Shown here: one piece after another, positions 25,301 to 37,602 of the stretch | Position numbering within the stretch: position 1 is the first letter of the stretch | Layout of the letters: every line of letters starts with the position of its first letter | NCBI GenBank assembly: GCA_026874595.1 | Contig: CM049306.1 | Location: 1,316,019 to 1,380,018, forward strand | Reading direction: 5' to 3' | Source: Sipunculus nudus | Lineage: Eukaryota; Annelida; Sipuncula; Golfingiida; Sipunculidae | Length of the DNA: 64,000 bases | Position numbers and translations under genes: made by a program | Notes under the pieces: model-generated | Seen by the model: the letters and a program-made list of their open reading frames with translations, nothing else | The model's database searches: none | Told to the model about the DNA's origin: nothing

Positions 25301-27800
25301 TTTTTTATTGCAGTCTCATCTAGGACACTTCTGGTACCTCTCTGCTTTTATATTGCAGTATCATCTAGAACACTTCTGGTACCTGTCTGCTTTTTTATTG
25401 CAGTATCATCTAGAACACTTCTGGTACCTCTCTACTTTTTTATTGCAGTATCATCTAAAACACTTCTGGTACCTCTCTACATTTTTATTACAGTATCATC
25501 TAGGACACTTCTGGTACCTCTCTGCTTTTTGTTTGCAGTATCATCTAGAACACTTCTGGTACCATTCTGCTTTTTTATTGCAGTCTCATCTAGGACACTT
25601 CTGGTACCTCTCTGCTTTTTGGTTGTGGTATCATCCAGAACACTTCTGGTATCCCTCTGCTTTTGGGTTGCAGTATCATCTAGAACACTTCTGGTACCTC
25701 TCTAATTTTTTATTGCAGTATCATCTAGGACACTTCTGGTATCCCTCTGCTTTTTGTTTGCAGTATCATCCAGAACACTTCTGGTACCTCTCTGTTTTTT
25801 AATTGCAGTATCATCTAGGACACTTCTGGTACCTCTCTGCTTTTTTATTGCAGTATCATCTAGAACTCTTCTGGTACCTCTCTACATTTTTATTACAGTA
25901 TCATCTAGGACACTTCTGGTACCTCTCTGCTTTTTGTTTGCAGTATCATCCAGAACACTTCTGGTACCATTCTGCTTTTTTATTGCAGTCTCATCTAGGA
26001 CACTTCTGGTACCTCTCTGCTTTTTGGTTGTGGTATCATCCAGAACACTTCTGGTATCCCTCTGCTTTTGGGTTGCAGTATCATCTAGAACACTTCTGGT
26101 ACCTCTCTACTTTTTTATTGCAGTATCATCTAGGACACTTCTGGTATCCCTCTGCTTTTTGTTTGCAGTATCATCCTGAACACTTCTGGTACCTCTCTGC
26201 TTTTTTATTGCAGTATCATCTAGGACACTTCTGGTACCTCTCTACTTTTTTATTGCAGTATCATCTAGAACACTTCTGGTATCCCTCTGCTTTTCGGTTG
26301 CAGTCTCATCTAGGACACTTCTGGTATCTCTCTGCTTTTTTTATTGCAGTATCATCCAGAACACTTCTGGTACCTCTCTGCTTTTTTATTGCAGTATCAT
26401 CCAGAACACTTCTAGTACCTCTCTGCTTTTTTATTGCAGTATCATCTAGAACACTTCTGGTACCTCTCTACTTTTTTATTGCAGTATCATCTAGAACACT
26501 TCTGGTACCTCTCTACTTTTTTATTACAGTATCATCTAGGACACTTCTGGTACCTCTCTGCTTTTTGTTTGCAGTATCATCTAGGACACTTCTGGTACCT
26601 CTCTGCTTTTTTATTACAGTATCATCTTGGACACTTCTGGTACCTCTCTACTTTTTGATTACAGTATCATCTTGGACACTTCTGGTACCTCTCTGCTTTT
26701 TTATTACAGTATCATCTTGGACACTTCTGGTACCTCTCTGCTTTTTTTATTACAGTATCATCTTGGACACTTCTGGTACCTCTCTACTTTTTTATTACAG
26801 TATCATCTTGGACACTTCTGGTACCTCTCTACTTTTTTGTTACAGTATCATCTAGGACACTTCTGGTACCTCTCTGCTTTTTGTTTGCAGTATCATCCAG
26901 AACACTTCTGGTACCTCTCTGCTTTTTTATTACAGTATCATCTAGGACACTTCTGGTACCTCTCTGCTTTTTGTTTGCAGTATCATCCAGAACACTTCTG
27001 GTACCTCTCTGCTTTTTTATTGCAGTATCATCTAGGACACTTCTGGTACCTCTCTGCTTTTTGGTTGTGGTATCATCCAGAACACTTCTGGTACCTCTCT
27101 GCTTTTTTATTGCAGTATCATCTAGAACACTTCTGGTACCTCTCTACTTTTTGATTACAGTATCATCTAGGACACTTCTGGTACCTCTCTGCTTTTTTAT
27201 TACAGTATCATCTTGGACACTTCTGGTACCTCTCTACTTTTTGATTACAGTATCATCTTGGACACTTCTGGTACCTCTCTACTTTTTGATTACAGTATCA
27301 TCTTGGACACTTCTGGTACCTCTCTACTTTTTGATTACAGTATCATCTTGGACACTTCTGGTACCTCTCTACTTGTTGATTACAGTATCATCTTGGACAC
27401 TTCTGGTACCTCTCTACTTTTTTATTACAGTATCATCTTGGACACTTCTGGTACCTCTCTACTTTTTTATTACAGTATCATCTTGGACACTTCTGGTACC
27501 TCTCTACTTTTTTATTACAGTATCATCTAGGACACTTCTGGTACCTCTCTGCTTTTTTATTTCAGTATCATCTTGGACACTTCTGGTACCTCTCTACTTT
27601 TTGATTACAGTATCATCTTGGACACTTCTGGTACCTCTCTGCTTTTTTATTGCAGTATCATCTAGGACACTTCTGGTACCTCTCTACTTTTTGATTGCAG
27701 TATCATCTAGGACACTTCTGGTACCTCTCTGCTTTTTGGTTGTGGTATCATCCAGAACACTTCTGGTATCCCTCTGCTTTTGGGTTGCAGTCTCATCTAG
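22338..27800 (+). repeat. 45-bp minisatellite, main segment
   Basis: About 120 units. The period is a multiple of three, so a 913-codon frame (22964-25705) and several others appear; they are repetitive, hydrophobic and lack conserved features, and I do not call them genes. Each unit contains a strong acceptor-like stretch (CTCTCTGCTTTTTTATTGCAG with variants) and a weak GTACCT. Subtypes occur in blocks: TTGTGGT units recur every few units from 22960 to 24470, and TCTTGGACACT units cluster at 26620-27640. The right edge decays after 27790, with TTACAAGATCATCTTAGGGC echoing the left edge. Confidence 0.95.
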
Positions 27801-28021
27801 AACTCTTATAATACTTCTCTGTATATGGGTTACAAGATCATCTTAGGGCCTGCTAACCATGACCTTTACACATTTTTCCAATTGTTTGCACTTAAGAGCT
27901 CAGGTCATTAATGAATACCTTCAGAATGCATCAGACCACAACAGAGGTATCGACCAATGGAACTCTTGGTTTGACAGATAGATATTTTATTATTTGTTTT
28001 GTTCTGATCGCTTACTTTCAG
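27801..28021 (+). other. Array exit and distal intron 3
   Basis: A decayed array edge to about 27860, then about 160 bases of unique sequence leading to the exon-4 acceptor. Nothing else was recognised. Confidence 0.5.
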
Positions 28022-28088
28022 GTAGGACAGCAAGACATACCTGTTGGGTGTGAAGTTGGTGAACCTGTGTTGGTGACAACTGATCCAG
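28022..28088 (+). CDS. Predicted exon 4 (67 bp, phase 0-1)
   Basis: The acceptor CTTACTTTCAG ends at 28021 and the donor CAG/GTTTGT starts at 28089; the donor is weaker than the others. In phase 0 it reads VGQQDIPVGCEVGEPV followed by LVTTDP, with a trailing G that forms a glycine codon with the next exon. Phase 1 hits a TGA. It lies about 220 bases after the end of the 45-bp array. Confidence 0.6.
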
Positions 28089-28500
28089 GTTTGTATTTCT
28101 GTTAGTCCTGTTGTTTGTTACACAGCAGTTATGAGTCTGAGTGTAAGTCTGAGTCCTGGCCACGTGAATCCAAGTCTGAGTCCTCGAGGTTTGAGTCCCA
28201 GTCTACCTAGAGTCTGAGTCATTTAGAACATGTACACATATGCACACATGCTTTACTATGCTGGTTAATTAAGTTTATAGCTCCTGATGCTGAGCAAAGC
28301 TTGGTATATATAATGTTACTATTTTGTAGTATTCTGCTAGTAGTTTGCACATGTACACAAGTCTTTATAATATGTGATTTTTTTTTACATTCTTTCACCC
28401 TGGTTCAAACAGAATTGTATGCACTCACCCACACAAATCTGCAGTCTGTCTAACCCACCTGCCAGCCGCCAATCTCTTAACAAGGGCACAATTTGTAATC
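28089..28500 (+). other. Intron 4 proximal part with short GAGTCTGAGT repeats
   Basis: At about 28130-28225 a degenerate 10-15 base motif (AGTCTGAGTCC) recurs six or seven times. The rest is unique AT-rich sequence. No gene or RNA feature was seen. Confidence 0.5.
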
Positions 28501-31500
28501 GTTGGACATAGAAATTTCTAACTGAACACCAATAGTGGTCCATAAAAATCTCCTTGGAAACCTGAAATTAGGTCACTGTGACCTATATCCTTCAAGCTAT
28601 GGGGCCTGTAATAACCCCCAGAATAATGAAAAATTGATACAAAAGCTCCAGTATCTGAATAACTAAGGCCTTGAATGCAATGATTCTTTCCATACATATT
28701 GATACTGGAGTGTTTCATAATTTCCTGATGATTGGTGGTGCCATCTGCATTTTTTAGCAATGGTGAGGCATCATCCATCCTCTGTCGTCCGTCATTAGAC
28801 GTTAACCCTAATATCTCAAAAAATGGCAAAAGCCAGCATCACCAAATTCTGTGCAAAATAAATCAGTCACCCAAAAACTCTTATTTTTCCTATCTGCATT
28901 TACCTAGATTTTATAGGAAAAAGGCTTAAAAACCTTTACAAATCTTCTTCTCTGAAACTGTCCTGCCAAATTGTTCAGTATTTCACAGAAGTAATTCCTA
29001 AATCAGTCTCTCTCAAGTTTGTTTGAAAGGTTCCAGTTCAATGATTTTTGCCTGGGTTACAGGAAGCTGAACTTAGTCATTTATTAAAAAAAGCATACTG
29101 AAATTATAATTTCAGAATCTGCTGAAGCAATCATCACCAAATTTTATGCAAATGTTGGTCACATGAGTCATCATTGAAATTGAGGTATTGATGGTGCCAC
29201 CTGCATGCATCAAATTTTTTTGAACAGGGGTCATTGGTCATCAGGACATGAACCCATAATTTCTCAGGAATAGCAGGAGCTAGCATCCCAAAATTTATTT
29301 GAAAAATCTGTCACATATCAAATGTTGTTGGATTGAGCTCACAGAAACAACAGGAGCTAGCATCACCAAATTTTGTGCAAATGTTGGTCACATGACTCAT
29401 ATTTGAAATTGTAGTTTTTGTGGCGGCACCTACATCGACCTGTTTTTTTGCCCTTGAATGGTTTAAATTTTCACAAGATTTATCCTAGGGTAGGATTTTT
29501 TCAATTGTATAAGAAAAGATTGGTATCCTTGATTTTTGGTAGAGTCACGGAAAGTTGAATTTGGTATTGTGGCCATATGTAAGCTTATTTCAAACTAAGG
29601 GCTGCAATAGTCTTCTTCTGCAAAACTGTTGTTTAAACTTCTGTAACATTGCACAAAAATAATTCACAGGTGGCCTTTGTTCAAGTTTACTTATATGATT
29701 TTTGGCAGAATTATTGTACCTTTAACAATGAAAGGAATGTTAGATACTTTGGTAAACAAAGCTAAACATTTTGATAAAAAATCTTATGAATTAGTCAGCT
29801 TGAAAAAAAGCATTTAAGCCGAAGTCTTTCAGTATGTGTAAAAAGATTAACCAGAAGGCCAAGATTGTGTCTGTATCAACATATAGCTTGGCAGACTGCC
29901 AACTATTTCAGATTTGGCAACAGGCCAAAGGTACGTCCGGAACTATTTAAAGCTTTGGCAGACTGCCAACTGTATCAGATTAGACAACAGGTCAAGAGAT
30001 CACTCAGTGCAGCCAGATACAGGTCAAGCGTTCACTCAGTGAAAGGAGCAGCAGTTGGCAGTTTGTTCCAGTTCACTCAGTTCAACTGCCTTCCACACCT
30101 GAGCGTGGTCAGCCCAGTGCACCTGAATCAAGAGAAGTTTGCTGTATAGGCCTGAAATTTTGACTTATCCATGCATCTTTGATGGCTTTCTTATACACAA
30201 GACTGGTGTTGCCATATATAATAATTTTTGCACAGTGTATATCCCTGCTTATTTCTCAGGGGGGTTTGATATATTAGCTTAAAATTTGGCATATGTATAC
30301 ATCTCGGATAGCTTTGTAGTATACAAGACAGATGACACCCCACCCCCCCTACAATAACTTTTGCACAGGATATGTCTCTGCTTATTTTTCAGGAGTGATT
30401 TTACATATCAGCCTGAAATTATGCATGTTGATACACCTTGGAAACGGATGGAGCTAACATCACCAAATTTTATGCTAATGTTGGTCACTTGAGTCATATC
30501 TGAAATTGAGGTATTGGTGGTGCCCCCTACATCGGCCTTATTTTGTACGGGGGTCATCAGTGCTCATATCATACTGACAGCTACAAAAAACTTCTTCTCT
30601 GAAACCATATGGCCAAATTGTTTAATATCGCACAGAAATGATCCTAGGGTAGTGCTTTCTGAAGTTTGTTCAAATGGTCTCAGTTCAGTGACTTTTGGCT
30701 GAGTTATGGGAAGCTGAATTTAGTCATATGCCATAACATCCCATTTTAGCTCAGTGGCTACAAAGATCTTCTTCTCAAAAACCACTGGGCCAAATTCTTA
30801 AATCTCACACATTAATTATCCTAAGATGTTGTTAATTCAAGCTTGTTCAAATGGTTTTGGTTCAGTGATTTTTGGCTGAGTTATGGGAAGCTTAACTCAG
30901 CCATTTTGCTTTATTTTCCCATATGAGTTATAAACCTGCAAAACGTTTTTTGACTGATGCCACTGAGGCCAATTTGTTTAATATTTTACAAGAATAATCC
31001 CCTGTATAATTCTTATAATAATTAATTGTCATTTATGGTTCCGAAGAATGAATTTTGGCTGAATAATAAAGATTGAATTGAGTCATTTTACCATATATGT
31101 TAGCTGTGTGAAGCAGATACATCTAGCCTGGAACCAGTTTATCAGCATCCGTTACATCATGCCTCCAGATATTTAGATTTCAGGTTATCTTTGGTTAATA
31201 TTGACAAGAATGTTTTTTAAAAACTTTTAAAAAATGTAGATTTATGATTTTAGATATTCCTCATGCCAGGCAATGTTTACAATCACAGGTATACGTTAAC
31301 TCATACTATTGGATTGACTGGAGCTAGCATCATGAAATTTAATGCAAAAAATTAGCCATCTGAAAAAATCAGCATTTTCTCAGATTTTATAGAGAAAAAG
31401 CTAAAAAACCTTAAAAAATCTTCTCCTCCGAAACTGTCTAGCCAATTTGTTCAATATTACACAGAAATAATCTTTTATATCATCTCTCACAAGTTTGTTC

Positions 31501-32741
31501 AAATGGTTCAAGTTCAGTGAATTTTTGCTGAATTATTGGAAGTTGAACCTAGTCATCTGTCCGAAAAAGCATACTAAAATGACAATCTCAGAAACGGCCG
31601 GAGCTATCATCATCAAATTTTCTGCAAGTGTTGGTCACATGAGCCATATATGAAATTCAGGTATTGGTGGTCACCTGCATTGACCTTTTTTTGTACGGGG
31701 GTCATTGGTCATCTGTACATTAACCCATAATTTCTCAGGATAGCAGGAACTACCATCCCCAGATTTTATGCAATAATCTGTCATATATCAAATGTTGTGG
31801 GATTCAGCTTTTATGAAAAAACTGCATCTTTTATTGTTCTAGATATTTTGATAAAAAGTTTATGAATATGTAAGCTTGAAAAATGAATTTTAGCCAAAGT
31901 CTTTCAGTATGTGTAAACAGATTTGCCAACAGGCTAAGATTGTTTCTGTATTTTTAAATAGGTTAAGAAACTGCAGACTGTTTCAGATTTGGCAATAGAT
32001 CAAGAGTTCATTCAGTGCAGCCAGATATAGGTCAAGAGTTCAGTTAGTGCAGCCAAGCACAAGGCATGTGATCCCCTCATGGGTGACATGTGAACACCTC
32101 ATGGGCACCATGTGATCACCACATGGGTGTCATGCCTCTCAGGGCTGCATGTGGAGCCAATCTGTTTATAGCTTTGGCAGACTGCCAACTGTATCAGATT
32201 AGGCAACAGGTCAAGAGTTCACTCAGTGCAGCCAGGTACAGGTCAAAAATTCACCCAGTCTAGCCAGGTGCAGGTCATGAGTTCACTCAGTGCAGTAGCC
32301 TGAGCAAGAAAATTTGTCACAGTTCACTTGGGGCAACTGCCTTTCTCACCTAAGGGTGGTCAGCCCTATGCATCAGACTTAAGGTAAGCTTGATGTATTG
32401 GCCTGATATTTTGACCTGTCTATGCGTCTTTGATGGGTTTCTCGTTCACAAGACAGGTGTCCCCACCTACAATGACTTTTGCACTGTGTGTGACTTTTGT
32501 GCCTGCTTATTTCTATAGAGGAATTTGATATATCATCCTGAAATTGGGCATATTTATACCTATCGAATATCTTTGGCGTATACAAGACTGGTGGTGCCAC
32601 CTACAATAATTTTTGCACAGTGTGTGTCCCTGCGTATTTCTCAGGAGGGGTTTGATATATCAGTCTGAACTTGGGCATATGTATATATCTCTGATAGCTT
32701 CGTTGTATACAAGACTGGTGGTGCCAGCTACAATCATTTTT
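28501..32741 (+). mobile_element. Family-B dispersed repeats, several overlapping copies or fragments
   Basis: The stretch is a patchwork of motifs that recur here and at 45700-47150: a phrase around CACCAAATTTTATGCAAATG and TTGGTCACATGAGTC (near 29130, 29360, 30460, 31600 and 46080), AATTGAGGTATTGGTGGTGC, and a hairpin TGGCAG-A-CTGCCA (29889, 29960, 32169, 46353) next to 30-odd-base repeats around TCACTCAGTGCAGCCAG. No protein frame survives. I read it as non-autonomous element sequence; exact copy boundaries are not resolvable by eye. Confidence 0.6.
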
Positions 32742-33506
32742 AGCTCAGCTGACTGTAAGTCAACTGAGGTGTAGGAATGGGGCTTTGTCCGTCGTCCATA
32801 CGGATGTCCCGCCGTCCGGTAGCAGAGCACAAATCGTAACAGCTGGTTCTAGAAACTTATAAGTGATAATCCAGGGAGGTCAATAAAAAATCTCCTTGGA
32901 AACCTGAAATTAGGTAGTAAGAATAGTAAGAAATTTGATACAAAACCTCAAATATCTTGATAAATAATGCATGGTTTGTCATGAATCTTGCCTTGAATAT
33001 TGACAATGACTAGTTTTGTCAGTTTCTGAAACGTGGTTGCGTCACCTGTATTTTTTTCTATTTTAACGAATATTTTTCTATTTATTTACTAAAAATAAAC
33101 TGGCTACAAACTTGATTTAATAATGACCAACCACATAAGTAAATTCATTTTGATTACCAGGGTCCAGCGATCTAAGTTGAAGGTCACAGGAGCCACATCT
33201 TTAAAAAGATTGTGGATGCACTGTAAATCAAACTTTTCAGCCTGAACTTTCCAACGTTCACACATGGCTTACTTGCCTAAAGTGAGGAAACCTGTAGAAT
33301 TTGAGGTTATCTGGTCAGAGGTCAAGGTCACTTTTCAAAAGATTGTTACAATAATCCTAATGCTGCAAGTTCAAGGATATTAAGTTCTAAGATTTTTTGG
33401 TCACAAGGTCATTAGTTAAGGTCACAGGACTGTCATTCTGAAAAATTTCTTTAAAAATATCCTTATAGACAAATTCAGCTGAGCGTTGAGACCCATGGGT
33501 CCCTAG
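32742..33506 (+). mobile_element. Short family-A element A3 (765 bp) nested in family B
   Basis: It starts AGCTCAGCTGACTGTAAGTC and ends GACCCATGGGTCCCTAG, with TT on both sides. The 5' palindrome and 3' hairpin are conserved relative to A1 and A2, but the interior is different and shorter (a tetranucleotide-like GTCCGTCGTCC run, then about 650 bases). The uninterrupted host sequence is visible at 33800-33816 and 47018-47040 (CAATCATTTT then GTGTTGTG), which fixes the insertion point. Confidence 0.75.
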
Positions 33507-33681
33507 TTGTGTTGTGTGCACGCATGCCAGAATTTCAGCAGTGATGTTTGTGTAATTGTTTCTTATTCAAAATGTTTAGTACCTGCATTGTTCTAAACAT
33601 GAGAAGTAATGGTCCAGCATTGAAGCATTATACCTGGTGTATTTCCCAATGCACAGGTTTGCATTAGGCCTGTAGGCCTTG
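33507..33681 (+). mobile_element. Family-B 3' end, interrupted by A3
   Basis: The segment resumes family B after the A3 insertion and ends GCATTAGGCCTGTAGGCCTTG at 33681, followed by TTT. AGGCC pairs with GGCCT across a TGTA loop, forming a terminal hairpin. With 32700-32741 it is one element split by A3. Confidence 0.65.
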
Positions 33682-34001
33682 TTTCATGAATCCGTGCACA
33701 TAGCCCAAGAGGGGTTTGAAGTATCTGCCTTAAATTTTGCATGTCCATACATCTTCCATGGCTTTCTCATACACAAGACTGGTGGTGCCAGCTACAATCA
33801 TTTTGTGTTGTGTGCACCCATGCCAGTATTTCAGCAGTGACGTTTTTGTAATTGATGCTTGGACTCGGGTTGAAAATGTTTAGTACTTGCATTGTTCATA
33901 TACATATCACACATGTACTTGAAAAGTTAAGGTCAAGCATGGAAGCATTAAACCTAATGTATATCCCTTTGCCCAGGTTGGCATTAGGCCTGTAGGCCTT
34001 G
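33682..34001 (+). mobile_element. Second family-B 3' module in tandem
   Basis: About 320 bases that repeat the preceding 3' module and end with the same hairpin and CCTTG at 34001, followed by TTT. Two 3' ends in series suggest a tandem duplication of the terminus or one element next to another. Confidence 0.6.
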
Positions 34002-35209
34002 TTTCTAATTGTTTTGAAGCAGTCTGGTGATTAATAGGGCACAAACTAACTGTAATACCAAGAAACCTCTTACTGAATATCCAGGGAGGTCATAGACAAA
34101 TCTCATTGGAAACTTGAAATTAGGTCAGAGCGACTTATATTTTGTGAAAATTGACCAAAAACATGATTTTGAGCACCCAGTGAGTCAGACAGGGCACAGA
34201 TTGTGTCTGATGGCCCTAAAATCTTTTAACATATTATCCAAGGAAGTTTCGGGCAAATCTTCATGGAAACCTGAAATTAGGTCATGGTGACCTGTATTCT
34301 GCGAGCTACTGGCCAAAACATGATTTTAAGCACCCAGACAGGGCACAAGCTTTACTGTTGTAGCTAGAATCTTCTAATTTGAAATCCATGGAGGTCCATT
34401 AAAAATCTCCCTGGACACCTGAAATTCGGTAACTGCTACCTAAATCTATTTTTGAGAACTTCAAATGAAGCAATCTGACCCTAAATAGGGCACAGGCCAA
34501 AAACTTTAGATCTAGAAACTTATAACTATACATCCACAAAGGTTCTAGGCAAATCTCCTTGGAAACCTGAAATAAGGTCATGGTGGCCTATATTTTGTGA
34601 ACTGCAGGCCTCAAATATGATTTTGAGTAGCAAGTGAGTCGATGGGGGGAAAATTGTATCCATTTGGCCTAGAATTTTCTAACATTGCATTCAGGGAGGT
34701 CCAGGGGTATATCTCTGTGGAAACCTGAAATTAGGTCACGGTGACCTATATTCTGCAAGATATGTGAAAGAACATGATTTGAGCACCCTACAGGACAGAT
34801 TTGCATGATGGGTTACAGTTTGACCAAGAAACATCTAATTTTACTTTGATCCAGGGAGGTTCCTGTAAAAATTTCTTGGAAACCTGAAATAATGTCACTG
34901 TTACCTATATTCTGTGAGCTGTGTGAAAAATCATGATTTTATCACTCTCATAGTAAGATGGAAACAAATTGCAACGATGTAGAAATTTCTAACTTAGCAT
35001 GCAGGGATTTCCTGATAAAATCATCTTGAAAAGAATAAGTAAGGTCACTGTAACCTATTTCTAAGGTCTATTGGAATAAATAAGGTCACTGTAATCTATT
35101 TCTAAGGTCTACTAGCAAAATGCATGACTTTGAGCACTCTGGGAGTCTTTTTACCCATTGTTCAAGGTTCCTTGAATTCAGCTCATCGTCATAACCCATG
35201 GGCCACTTG
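34002..35209 (+). mobile_element. Element with roughly 150-190-bp internal repeats and a family-A-like 3' end
   Basis: Six or seven diverged units share CCAGGGAGGT, then TCC(T)TGGAAACCTGAAATTAGG and ACATGATTTTGAGCACC. The block ends GCTCATCGTCATAACCCATG, GGCCACTTG at 35209, followed by TT, which parallels the 3' end of family A. No 5' end was located. It ends about 100 bases before the exon-5 acceptor. Confidence 0.6.
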
Positions 35210-35311
35210 TTCATTTGCCTTGGGTGAGTGCGCGAGCATTAATGTCAAACCCTGGCTTGGATTTGTTGTGGATCTAATGTCATGTTTGTTAGTTTTTATT
35301 TTACTTTACAG

Positions 35312-35374
35312 GTCAAAGTGAAGCATTAACAGCTGCGGAGGCAGAGTGGGATGCTGTGCAAACAATAACTCCAG
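35312..35374 (+). CDS. Predicted exon 5 (63 bp, phase 1-1)
   Basis: The acceptor has a good pyrimidine tract (TTTTATTTTACTTTACAG ending at 35311) and the donor CAG/GTAGGT is close to consensus. In phase 1 it encodes a shared glycine, then QSEALTAAEAEWDAVQTITP and a trailing G. It is Ala/Glu-rich. It begins about 100 bases after the 3' end of a family-A element remnant (end 35209). This is one of the best-supported exons. Confidence 0.7.
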
Positions 35375-36146
35375 GTAGGTCAAGGTCATTGTTCAAAAAG
35401 ACGTCATTAATTGACCTAACCATAAACTCTGTGTGACCTTATTCGCTTATATATACAATTAATAATCATGATCAGAGCAGTTGCAAGCAACCAATCAAGT
35501 TACTGTTGGCAGTGTAAACAGTCAATCACCTGACAAGCATGAATTTTGCATAATTTGGGCTACTCTCCCAAACAGAACAAATGTAGTCCACACCAGTAAC
35601 CCTTTGCACCTGTTCTTCATGGATATTTTCTATACAAAGGAGAGAGTATGAATAGGTCTGGGCCAAAGGTTGCAGGAGCTAATCCCCGCCTGAATAATAA
35701 TGTCGTACCTTACATAGAATTCATATGAGACAATCCAAAATATGGCAAAATACTTCACAATGATTGTTATATATTCATCAATGGAGAACAGAGATAAAGC
35801 AATTCCAGCTGATGATGTCAGTCAAGGCAACATCATACGAGACCTGTCTTGTCAATGACTTTTTTGGGATGTCACTATTGTACTATAAACAGGTCTTGCA
35901 ACCATTGACTTGGAAAGCCTTCTACTTGGGGTATTCTGGGGGCATTTTAGCATAATTAAGTCAAAGGGGCTGAGCATAAGTGCTCATTTTCCTCCCATTT
36001 TCTTCAAGTCAGGGGGTGAAAACAATAAAAAAGTATCTCACATCAGGTAGTTCAGGTAGGTGTACATGCAGGCATGTGTGTGTGCATATGTGGATGTGTG
36101 TGTATGTTGTGGTGTCTAAGACTGTCACTGGAATGTGAGGGAAACA
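35375..36146 (+). other. Intron 5 proximal part, unique
   Basis: About 770 bases of mixed unique sequence with a short TGTGTGTG-rich patch near 36075. A 63-codon frame at 35764-35955 has no supporting splice or start signal. No gene was recognised. Confidence 0.5.
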
Positions 36147-37430
36147 GTCATACTGACATGATTACTTACTGACATGATATGATTATGTACTGACAAGATT
36201 ATGTGCTGACATGTTATGTACTGACAAGATTATGTGCTGACATGTTTATGTACTGACATGATTATGTACTTACATGTTTATATACTGACATGATTATGTA
36301 CTGACATGATAATGTACTTATATGTAAATATAATGACACGATTATGTACTGACATGATTATGTACTGAAAAGATTATGTACTGACATGTTTATATACTGA
36401 CACGATTATGTACTTACATGTTTATGTACTGACATGATTATGTACTGACATGATTAAATACTGACATGATTATGTACTGACATGATTATGTACTGACATA
36501 ATTGTGTCCTGACTTGTTTATGTACTGACATGATTATGTACTGACATGATTATGTACTGGCTAGATTATGTACTGACATGTTTGTGTACTGACATGATTA
36601 TGTACTGACATGATTATTTACTGACATGATTATGTACTGACATGATAGGGTCCTGACTTGATTATGTACCGACATGATTGTGTACTGACATGATTATGTA
36701 CTGACATGATAGGGTCCTGACTTGATTATGTACCGACATGATTGTGTACTGACATGATTATGTACTGACAAGATTATGTACTAACATGATTAAATACTGA
36801 CATGATTGTGTACTGACATAATTGTGTACTGACATAATTGTTTACTGACTTGATTATGTACTTACATGATTATATACTGACATAATTATGTACTTAAATG
36901 ATTATATACTGACATGATTATGTACTTAGATGATTATATACTGACATAATTGTGTACTGACATGTTTGTGTACTGACATGATTATGTACTGACATGATTA
37001 TGTACTGACATGATTATGTACTGACATGATTATGTACTGACATGATTATGTACTGACATGATTATTTGCTGACATGATTATGTGCTGACATGATTATGTG
37101 CTGACATGATTATGTACTGACATGATTGTGTACTGACATGATTGTGTACTGACATGATTGTGTACTGACATGATTGTGTACTGACATGATTATTTACTGA
37201 CATGATTATTTATTGACATGATTATATAATGACATGATTATGTACTGACATGATTGTGTACTGACATGATTGTGTACTGACATGATTATATACTGACATG
37301 ATTATGTACTGACATGATTGTGTACTGACATGATTATATACTGACATGATTATGTACTGACATGATTGTGTACGGACATCATTATGTACTGTCAAGATTA
37401 TGTACTGAAATGATATGATTATGTACTGAT
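36147..37430 (+). repeat. 16-bp minisatellite, about 80 units
   Basis: The unit is CTGACATGATTATGTA, with frequent variants (GTGTA, TTTAC, AGGGTC, ACAAGATT). A block containing AGGGTCCTGACTTG is duplicated at about 36650 and 36710. Frames are short and broken by stops. It ends about 140 bases before microexon 6. Confidence 0.95.
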
Positions 37431-37572
37431 GTGGAATGGTCGTTGACTACTTATTACTAATTGTTACAAGAATTTAAATTTAATAAACCAAACAACTTTG
37501 GTCATATTACTTATAGGTGATAGTAGCAGTGTTATGATAATAACATGTTCTTATTTGCTGACATTTCCACAG

Positions 37573-37602
37573 GGGTACAGTCACCTGAGGGACTAAAAGC
37601 AG
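37573..37602 (+). CDS. Predicted microexon 6 (30 bp, phase 1-1)
   Basis: The acceptor GACATTTCCACAG ends at 37572 and the donor CAG/GTAATG starts at 37603. The phase-1 translation is a shared glycine, VQSPEGLKA and a trailing G. A 30-base symmetric exon could be skipped or included without changing frame. It sits about 140 bases after the 16-bp array. Confidence 0.6.

Noticed and set aside
22964-25705. A 913-codon plus-strand frame resembling a membrane repeat protein
   Set aside because: The 45-bp period keeps any stop-free frame open indefinitely. A second frame of 359 codons overlaps it, both begin and end within array units, and the hydrophobicity comes from the T-rich unit.
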